A stretch of 64,000 nucleotides of DNA, taken from assembly GCA_001534745.1 (NCBI GenBank), contig CP013997.1, positions 1,798,001 to 1,862,000 on the forward strand, given 5' to 3'. The notes beneath the pieces were generated by a model that was not told the DNA's origin, did no database searches, and saw only the letters and a program-made list of their open reading frames with translations. This document shows, one piece after another, positions 57,767 through 64,000 of the stretch. The DNA is from Pseudomonas monteilii (lineage in GTDB: Bacteria; Pseudomonadota; Gammaproteobacteria; Pseudomonadales; Pseudomonadaceae). The translations under genes and the position numbers were made by a program. Positions within the stretch are counted from its first letter, which is position 1, and each line of letters starts with the position of its first letter.

Positions 57767-58834
57767 ATGAAAACACTGGCCAAGCTCCCCGTCACCATCG
57801 TCACCGGCTTTCTCGGCTCGGGCAAGACCACCTTGCTGCGGCACATGCTGGACAACGCCCAGGGCCGCCGCATCGCGGTCATCGTCAACGAGTTCGGCGA
57901 ACTGGGCATCGACGGCGAGATCCTCAAGCAGTGCAGCATCGGCTGCACCGAAGAGGAAGCCATGGGCCGGGTCTTCGAGCTGGCCAACGGCTGCCTGTGC
58001 TGCACGGTGCAGGAAGAGTTCTTCCCGGTGATGCGCGAACTGGTGGCCCGCCGTGGCGACCTGGACCACATCCTCATCGAAACCAGTGGCCTGGCGCTGC
58101 CCAAGCCGCTGGTGCAGGCCTTCCAATGGCCGGAAATCCGCAACGCCTGCACGGTCGACGCCGTGATCACCGTGGTCGACAGCCCCGCCGTGGCCGCCGG
58201 CACCTTCGCCGCCTACCCCGATCAGGTGGATGCCCAGCGCAAGCTCGACCCGAACCTGGACCACGAGTCGCCGCTGCACGAACTGTTCGCCGACCAACTG
58301 GCCAGCGCCGACCTGGTGGTGCTGAACAAGGCCGATCTGATCGCGGCCGACGACCTGGCCAAGGTCCGCGCCGCGGTGATGGAAGAACTGCCGCCTGCGG
58401 TGAAGGTGATCGAGGCCAGCAGCGGTCGTCTGCCGCTCGAGGTGCTGCTGGGCCTGGGCGCCGAGTCCGAGGTGCACATCGACGGGCGTCGCACCCACCA
58501 CGACAGCCATCATGACGGCGAAGGCGAGGACGACCACGATCACGATGCGTTCGACTCGATTTCCATCGACCTGCCCGAAGCGGACGAGCACCGCCTGCTC
58601 GATGCACTCACCACCTTGGTGGTCGAGTTCGGCATCCTGCGCGCCAAAGGGTTCGCGGCCATCCCGGGCAAGCCGATGCGCCTGCTGATCCAGGGGGTCG
58701 GCACGCGGTTCGACAAGCACTTCGACCGCGCCTGGCGTGCCGACGAACCGCGCCTCACGCGCCTGGTGCTGATCGGCCAGGACCTCGATGCGGCGCTGCT
58801 CGAAACGCGCCTGCGCCAGGCCCTGGGCGCCTGA
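57767..58834 (+). CDS. cobW: CobW, GTP-binding metallochaperone for cobalamin synthesis
   Basis: A 355-residue COG0523 GTPase. Walker A is GFLGSGKTTLL (residues 12-22). The metal-binding Cys-x-Cys-Cys motif is NGCLCCTV. ETSGLALPKP is the Walker B/G3 region and NKADL the G4 motif. A His/Asp-rich stretch (THHDSHHDGEGEDDHDHD) near residues 245-262 is an additional metal-binding segment. It ends with a CobW C-terminal domain. It is believed to supply Co(II) to CobN, whose gene follows after 3 nt. Confidence 0.96.
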   Translation: MKTLAKLPVTIVTGFLGSGKTTLLRHMLDNAQGRRIAVIVNEFGELGIDGEILKQCSIGCTEEEAMGRVFELANGCLCCTVQEEFFPVMRELVARRGDLDHILIETSGLALPKPLVQAFQWPEIRNACTVDAVITVVDSPAVAAGTFAAYPDQVDAQRKLDPNLDHESPLHELFADQLASADLVVLNKADLIAADDLAKVRAAVMEELPPAVKVIEASSGRLPLEVLLGLGAESEVHIDGRRTHHDSHHDGEGEDDHDHDAFDSISIDLPEADEHRLLDALTTLVVEFGILRAKGFAAIPGKPMRLLIQGVGTRFDKHFDRAWRADEPRLTRLVLIGQDLDAALLETRLRQALGA

Positions 58835-58837
58835 CCC

Positions 58838-61800
58838 ATGCACCTGCTCAGGACCCAGCCCGGCGGCTTCGTGCCGGACGACAGCATCGCCGACCTCGGG
58901 CAGACGCCGGCCGAGCTGGTGATCCTGTGCAGCGGCGATTCGCACCTGGCGCTGTTGGCCGAGACCGCCGAACAACTGCCCGACGATTTCCCGTCACTGC
59001 GCCTGGCCAACCCCATGCAGGTGCAGAACCACGCCTCGGTCGACCTGTACATCGACCAGGTCCTGCGCCATGCCAAGGTGGTGCTGGTCTCGCTGCACGG
59101 TGGGGTCGGCTACTGGCGCTACGGTGTCGAACAGCTGGTCGAGCTGTCGCGTCGCGGCCTGACGCTCATTCTGGTGCCGGGCGACGATCGTCCCGACCCT
59201 GAGCTGACCGACCTGGGCACCGTGCGCGGCGCCGAGGCCGAGCGGTTGTGGCACTACCTGCGCCAGGGCGGTCGGCAGAATGCCCTGAACCTGTTCAAGT
59301 GCCTGGCCAGCACCTGGCTCGGGCGCGAGGACGCCTGGGCCGAACCCGAGACGCTGCCCCGTACCACGGTCTATCACCCTGCCCATGGCAGCACGCGCCT
59401 GGACACCTGGTTCGCCCACTGGCAACCGGAATGGCCGGTGGCGCCGATCCTGTTCTACCGCTCGCACCTGCAGGCGGCCAACACCGCCTTCATCGACCGC
59501 TTCTGCGAGCGCCTCCAGGCCGCGGGCCTGAACCCGCTGCCGATCGCCGTGGCCAGCCTCAAGGAGCCGGCCTGCCTGACGCAGGTCGAAGCCTGGCTGG
59601 ACGAGGCGGGCGCCGAGGTGGTGCTCAATACCACCGGCTTTGCGCTGTCCAGCCCGGAGCGGCCGAGCCTGCGCCCACTGCGCCGCGACGTTCCGGTGCT
59701 GCAGGCGATCTGCGCCCAGGACAACCAGCCGGCCTGGGAGGCCAGCGAGCAGGGCCTCGGCGCGCGGGACCTGGCCATGCACATCGCGCTGCCGGAACTG
59801 GACGGGCGCATCATCACCCGTCCGGTCAGCTTCAAGGACCTGGCCTGGCGCAGCGAGCGCAGCCAGTCGGACGTGGTCTGCTACCGCGCCCACCCCGAGC
59901 GCATGGACTTCGTCGCCGAGCTGGCGCGGCGCTGGGTCGAGCTGGCACGCCTGCCCAACGCACAGAAACGTGTGGCGCTGATCCTGGCCAACTACCCGAC
60001 CCGTGACGGGCGCATCGGCAACGGCGTCGGCCTCGATACCCCAGGGGCGGCGCTCAACATCCTTCAGGCGCTGCAGCAGCAGGGCTACCCGGTCGAGGGC
60101 CTGCCCGACAGTGGCACGGCGCTGGTCCAGGCCTTGCTCGGCGGCGTCACCAACGACCTCGAACACCTCGATCAGCGGCCCTGTGCCCAGAGCCTGGCCC
60201 TGGACGAGTACGCCCAGGCCTTCGCCGCGCTGCCCGAGGCCAACCAGCAGGCCGTGCTGGAGCGCTGGGGGCCGCCCGAGCAGGACCCGATGTACCGCGA
60301 CGGTCGGCTGATGGTCGCCGGCCTGCGCTGGGGCCTGACCTTCGTCGGCATCCAGCCGGCCCGCGGTTACCAGGTCGACCCCAGCGCGGTGTACCACGAC
60401 CCGGACCTGGTGCCGCCCCACGGCTACCTGGCCTTTCATTTCTGGCTGCGTCATGCCTACGGCGCCGATGCGGTCATTCACGTCGGCAAGCACGGCAACC
60501 TGGAATGGCTGCCCGGCAAGGGCGTCGGTCTCTCGGCACAGTGCTGGCCAGATGCGCTGCTCGGCCCGTTGCCGAACATCTACCCGTTCATCGTCAACGA
60601 CCCCGGCGAGGGTGCCCAGGCCAAGCGCCGCACCCAGGCGGTGATCATCGACCACCTGATGCCGCCGCTGACCCGTGCCGAGACCTACGGCCCGCTGCGC
60701 GAGCTGGAACAGCTGGCCGACGAATACTACGAGGCGCAACTGCTCGACCCGCGTCGCGCCCGCGAGCTGCAGCGCGACATCCTGGCGCTGGTCAAGGCTA
60801 ACCACATCGACCGCGAATTGCAGATCGAAGGCGCGCTCGACGACGCCGGCGTGTGGCTACCGCGCCTGGACACCTACCTGTGCGACCTCAAGGAGTCGCA
60901 GATCCGCGACGGGCTGCACGTGTTCGGCCAATCGCCTGAGGGGCGTCTGCGCCTGGACACGCTGTTGTCGCTGCTGAGGGTGGCGCGCGGCGATGGCAAG
61001 GGCGGCAACGCCAGCCTGTTGCGCGCGCTGGGTACCTGCCTGGCGCCGGGCTTCGATCCGCTGGACTGCGACCTCGGCCAACCCTGGGACGGTGTGCGCG
61101 ACCCTTGGCTGCAGGCGCAGAGCGACGAACCCTGGCGCACCTGCGGCGACACCCGTGAGCGGCTCGAATGCCTGGCGTCGACCTTGATCGAGCAGACCCT
61201 GGCCGGTGGGCTCGACCTGCCGGCCACGTCGAACTGGCAACCCGTGCGCGACGTGCTCGACGCGCTGGCGAACGAAATCGCCCCGCGTCTCGATGCCTGC
61301 GGCGCGGCGGAGATGCAAGGCCTGCTGGCCGCCCTGGAGGGACGCTTCGTGCCGGCCGGCCCGAGTGGCGCCCCCAGTCGCGGGCGCCTGGACGTGCTGC
61401 CGACCGGTCGCAACTTCTACACGGTGGACGTGCGCAATCTGCCGACCACCACCGCCTGGCGGCTGGGGTTCGCCTCGGCCAACCTGATCCTCGAACGGCA
61501 CCTGCAGGACCACGGCGATCACTTGCGTCGCCTGGGACTGTCTGTCTGGGGCACCGCGACCATGCGCACCGGCGGTGACGACATCGCCCAGGCCATGGCG
61601 TTGATGGGGGTCCGGCCGGTCTGGGCCAATGGCAGTCAGCGCGTCGACGATTTCGAGATCCTGCCGTTGAGCCTGCTCGACCGGCCACGGGTGGACGTCA
61701 CCCTGCGCGTGTCGGGGTTCTTCCGCGATGCCTTCGGCGGCCTGATTCGCCTGTTCGATGCTGCTGTGCAAGCGGTGGCGGCGCTGGACGAACCGGATGA

Positions 61801-62599
61801 CCTCAACCCGCTGGCGGCCAAGGTCCGTGCCGAACGCCAGGCGTTGCAGGCCACTGGGCTGGACGCCGAACAGGCCACACGTCAGGCCGGCTGGCGGGTC
61901 TTCGGCGCCAAGCCCGGCGCCTACGGGGCCGGCGTGCAGAACGCGATCGACGGGCGGCTGTGGAATGACCGCGCCGACCTGGCCGAGGTCTACCTCAACC
62001 ATGGCAGCTACGCCTACGGTGCCCAGGATGAGGGCACGCCTGCACGCGCTTCCTTTACCCAGCGCCTGGGCCAGTTGCAGGCCGTGGTGCAGAACCAGGA
62101 CAACCACGAGCACGACCTGCTCGATTCCAACGACTATTACCAGTTCCAGGGCGGCATGCTGGCAGCAGCGCAGACCCTGGGCGAAGGCGCGGTCAGCGCC
62201 TACCACGGCGACCACAGCCAGGCCGACCGCCCACGCATACGCACGTTGAAGGAAGAGCTCAATCGGGTGATCCGTGCCCGTGCACTCAATCCCAAGTGGA
62301 TCGCTGGCACCAAGCGACACGGCTACAAAGGCGCCTTCGAGATGGCGGCCACGGTCGACAACCTGTTTGCCTTCGATGCCACCACCGGGTTGATCGACGA
62401 TCACCACTACCAGGGGGTGGCCGATGCCTACGTGCTCGACCCCGCGACCCGTGAGTTCCTGCGCGAACACAACCCGCAGGCGCTGCACGACATGACCGAG
62501 CGGCTGATCGAAGCCCAGCAGCGCGGCCTCTGGGCCTCGCCAGGCGCGTACCGCGAAGCGCTGGAAGAGCAGTTGATCGCCGGTGAAGAAGAGAACTGA
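58838..62599 (+). CDS. cobN: CobN, cobaltochelatase large subunit
   Basis: A 1253-residue protein, the normal size of CobN, which inserts Co(II) into hydrogenobyrinic acid a,c-diamide in the aerobic pathway. Typical segments: [20 protein letters not shown] early, the magnesium-chelatase-H-like core [20 protein letters not shown] and [20 protein letters not shown], then [18 protein letters not shown], and near the C-terminus [20 protein letters not shown]. Both ATPase partner genes appear to follow directly, in ChlI/ChlD form instead of CobS/CobT. Confidence 0.97.
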   Translation: MHLLRTQPGGFVPDDSIADLGQTPAELVILCSGDSHLALLAETAEQLPDDFPSLRLANPMQVQNHASVDLYIDQVLRHAKVVLVSLHGGVGYWRYGVEQLVELSRRGLTLILVPGDDRPDPELTDLGTVRGAEAERLWHYLRQGGRQNALNLFKCLASTWLGREDAWAEPETLPRTTVYHPAHGSTRLDTWFAHWQPEWPVAPILFYRSHLQAANTAFIDRFCERLQAAGLNPLPIAVASLKEPACLTQVEAWLDEAGAEVVLNTTGFALSSPERPSLRPLRRDVPVLQAICAQDNQPAWEASEQGLGARDLAMHIALPELDGRIITRPVSFKDLAWRSERSQSDVVCYRAHPERMDFVAELARRWVELARLPNAQKRVALILANYPTRDGRIGNGVGLDTPGAALNILQALQQQGYPVEGLPDSGTALVQALLGGVTNDLEHLDQRPCAQSLALDEYAQAFAALPEANQQAVLERWGPPEQDPMYRDGRLMVAGLRWGLTFVGIQPARGYQVDPSAVYHDPDLVPPHGYLAFHFWLRHAYGADAVIHVGKHGNLEWLPGKGVGLSAQCWPDALLGPLPNIYPFIVNDPGEGAQAKRRTQAVIIDHLMPPLTRAETYGPLRELEQLADEYYEAQLLDPRRARELQRDILALVKANHIDRELQIEGALDDAGVWLPRLDTYLCDLKESQIRDGLHVFGQSPEGRLRLDTLLSLLRVARGDGKGGNASLLRALGTCLAPGFDPLDCDLGQPWDGVRDPWLQAQSDEPWRTCGDTRERLECLASTLIEQTLAGGLDLPATSNWQPVRDVLDALANEIAPRLDACGAAEMQGLLAALEGRFVPAGPSGAPSRGRLDVLPTGRNFYTVDVRNLPTTTAWRLGFASANLILERHLQDHGDHLRRLGLSVWGTATMRTGGDDIAQAMALMGVRPVWANGSQRVDDFEILPLSLLDRPRVDVTLRVSGFFRDAFGGLIRLFDAAVQAVAALDEPDDLNPLAAKVRAERQALQATGLDAEQATRQAGWRVFGAKPGAYGAGVQNAIDGRLWNDRADLAEVYLNHGSYAYGAQDEGTPARASFTQRLGQLQAVVQNQDNHEHDLLDSNDYYQFQGGMLAAAQTLGEGAVSAYHGDHSQADRPRIRTLKEELNRVIRARALNPKWIAGTKRHGYKGAFEMAATVDNLFAFDATTGLIDDHHYQGVADAYVLDPATREFLREHNPQALHDMTERLIEAQQRGLWASPGAYREALEEQLIAGEEEN

Positions 62600-62600
62600 G

Positions 62601-63629
62601 ATGACCGAACCCGTGCAGTTTCCATTGGCGGCAGTGGTCGGCGCGCAGGCGCTGAAGCTGGCGCTGTGCCTGACCGCCATCGACCCGAAGATCGGTGGCG
62701 TGCTGATCGAGGGGCCGCGTGGCATGGCCAAGAGTACCTTGGCCCGTGGCCTGGCCGATTTGCTCGGTGACGGCCCCTTCGTGACCCTGCCGCTGGGCGC
62801 CAGCGAAGACCGGCTGGTCGGCACGCTCGACCTGGATGCGGCGCTGGGTGAGGGCAAGGTCCGTTTCTCTCCCGGTGTGCTGGCCCAGGCCGATGGCGGG
62901 GTGCTCTACGTGGACGAGGTCAACCTGCTGCCCGACGGCCTGGTCGACCTGCTGCTGGACGTCGCCGCCAGTGGCACCAATCGGGTAGAGCGCGATGGTC
63001 TGTCCCATCGCCATTCGGCGCGTTTCGTGCTGATCGGCACCATGAACCCGGAAGAGGGGGAGCTGCGCCCGCAGTTGCTCGACCGCTTCGGGCTGAACGT
63101 TGTCCTGGATGCCCAGCCGCAGCCAGAAGCGCGTCAGCAGATCATCCGTCGGCGCCTGGCCTTCGACAGCGACCCACAGGGTTTTCTTGCCGAATGGGCC
63201 GCTGCCCAGGCTGAACTGCGCGCCCGCTGCCAGGCGGCACGACTGCGGCTCGACGCCATCGCGTTGGACGACGCTGCGCTCGCCGACATTACCGAACGCT
63301 GCTTCGCGGCCGGTGTGGATGGCCTGCGTGGCGACCTGGTCTGGCTGCGTGCCGCGCGCGCGCATGCCGCCTGGCGCAACGCAGCACGTATCGAGGAGGA
63401 GGACATCGAGGCTGTGGCGGACTTCGCCTTGCGTCATCGCCGCCGGGTCGCCTCGCCACCCGCGCCCGACGCGGCCTCGTCGCCGCCTCCGCAGAACGAG
63501 GCCGGACACGATTCGCGCGAGCCGGAAAGCGAGCCTTCACCGGGGCAGGGCACCTGGGGCGCATTGCCGCCTCGACCTGTGGCCAGCGGCCCGCGGCGCG
63601 AGGTGCCGACCTGGGCAAAAAAGCCCTGA
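62601..63629 (+). CDS. ChlI-like AAA+ ATPase, probable cobaltochelatase partner
   Basis: A 342-residue AAA+ protein starting [14 protein letters not shown] one base after the cobN stop. Walker A is [14 protein letters not shown], Walker [13 protein letters not shown], and the sensor/arginine region [20 protein letters not shown]. These are the motifs of magnesium chelatase subunit I. The C-terminal 60 residues are Pro/Ser/Glu-rich, ending EVPTWAKKP, like the linker that joins ChlI and ChlD halves in fused proteins. With CobN and the next gene it probably forms the ATP-driven cobalt chelatase. Confidence 0.92.
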   Translation: MTEPVQFPLAAVVGAQALKLALCLTAIDPKIGGVLIEGPRGMAKSTLARGLADLLGDGPFVTLPLGASEDRLVGTLDLDAALGEGKVRFSPGVLAQADGGVLYVDEVNLLPDGLVDLLLDVAASGTNRVERDGLSHRHSARFVLIGTMNPEEGELRPQLLDRFGLNVVLDAQPQPEARQQIIRRRLAFDSDPQGFLAEWAAAQAELRARCQAARLRLDAIALDDAALADITERCFAAGVDGLRGDLVWLRAARAHAAWRNAARIEEEDIEAVADFALRHRRRVASPPAPDAASSPPPQNEAGHDSREPESEPSPGQGTWGALPPRPVASGPRREVPTWAKKP

Positions 63630-64000
63630 GCGTCCGCGTCCGGACTGATCGGCCGGACGCGCACCAGGGCGCAGGCACGCTACAGGGCGCACCCCGTGGG
63701 CGGGCGCGGCAGGCCAGCGAAGGGCAGGTGGCCTGGGCCGCGACCCTGAGCCAGGGCAGGCCGCGTGTTCGCGAAGACCTGCGCTGGCAGCAACGGCAGG
63801 CGCGACCGGTCGAACTCTGGGTGGTGATCGTCGACAGCTCGGCCTCGACGCGTCGGCATGGCGCGCTCGCCCAGGCCAAGGGGTTGCTGGCCGAGTGTTT
63901 CGACCACGCGTATCGGCAACGCGCGCGCGTGGCCTTGTTGACCGCCAGTGGTGATGCACCCCGTTGGCAATGCCACGGCCTGAAAGCCTCACACGCGCTG
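63626..64000 (+). CDS. VWA-domain (ChlD-like) protein, partial
   Basis: The frame is open to the window end. Residues [20 protein letters not shown] contain the metal-ion-dependent adhesion site Asp-Ser-Ser-Ala-Ser, after a basic linker ([20 protein letters not shown]). No ATG or TTG is available. A CTG at 63626 overlaps the preceding stop as CTGA, mimicking the ATGA/GTGA overlaps seen elsewhere in this window; the first GTG is at 63728. The start is therefore uncertain. It is the expected third subunit of a CobN/ChlI/ChlD-type chelatase. Confidence 0.75.
   Translation, partial: MSVRVRTDRPDAHQGAGTLQGAPRGRARQASEGQVAWAATLSQGRPRVREDLRWQQRQARPVELWVVIVDSSASTRRHGALAQAKGLLAECFDHAYRQRARVALLTASGDAPRWQCHGLKASHAL

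Noticed and set aside
57053..58975. A 640-codon minus-strand opening across cobW and the riboswitches
   Set aside because: It crosses two clearly identified cobalamin riboswitches and lies opposite the well-supported cobW gene.
58994..62857. Two long minus-strand openings opposite cobN
   Set aside because: cobN and the following ATPase gene explain this DNA fully; the openings carry no recognisable family features.

Overview
The window looks like chromosomal DNA of a Pseudomonas, most likely of the P. putida group. The evidence is high GC content, Pseudomonas-type REP palindromes (GGGAGCGGGCTTGCCCGCGAT and variants), a glcDEFGB glycolate operon with divergent glcC, a ppiB-lpxH / glnS-cysS block, FecIR-type iron signalling and an aerobic-type cob cluster. 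The species is inferred from gene content and was not tested by comparison. No rRNA, tRNA, CRISPR array, insertion sequence or prophage was seen.

Region by region: (1) 1-8.3 kb is part of a type VI secretion (T6SS) cluster: tssB-tssC-tssE leftward (tssE cut by the window edge) and tagO/vasI-tssA-tssM rightward from a shared intergenic region. (2) 8.4-9.7 kb holds a TSUP-family permease and a small candidate orphan immunity protein. (3) 9.8-16 kb is an iron-uptake block: a TonB-dependent receptor broken by one in-frame amber codon, then fecI-fecR and an intact STN-containing FecA-type receptor. (4) 16.5-23.9 kb is the glycolate/glyoxylate module glcDEFGB with divergent glcC and two palindromic operators. 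(5) 24-26.1 kb is a two-gene DNA repair operon (radical SAM protein plus TIGR03915-type partner) behind a canonical LexA box. (6) 26.3-34.3 kb is housekeeping: lpxH, ppiB, glnS, cysS, an OmpR-type two-component pair and ilvE. (7) 34.7-41.9 kb is assorted metabolism: SDR oxidoreductase, sodC, an OafA-type acyltransferase with SGNH domain, a sad/yneI-like dehydrogenase with its divergent ptrR/yneJ-like LysR regulator, and a pirin. (8) 42.1-50.7 kb holds a UvrD-type helicase with an N-terminal xxxG repeat, a very large leucine-rich-repeat protein with a C-terminal NEL-type E3 ubiquitin ligase signature, a small secreted protein and gluconokinase. (9) 50.7-54.6 kb is a BvgAS/EvgAS-like phosphorelay whose HPt domain is interrupted by a frameshift in a G tract. 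(10) 54.9-64 kb is a cobalamin/cobalt locus read divergently from two separate cobalamin riboswitches: cbtB-cbtA-cobE-cobM leftward, and cobW-cobN-chlI-like-VWA (cut by the window end) rightward.

Several parts may be connected. The inverted TTCCTAC/GTAGGAA element ahead of the BvgA-like regulator resembles BvgA heptads, and similar elements occur several times in the T6SS divergent promoter, so this phosphorelay could control secretion. The NEL-type protein is the strongest candidate for a poorly described host-directed function. It has an exact 20-bp palindrome just upstream, and no type III secretion genes are visible in the window.
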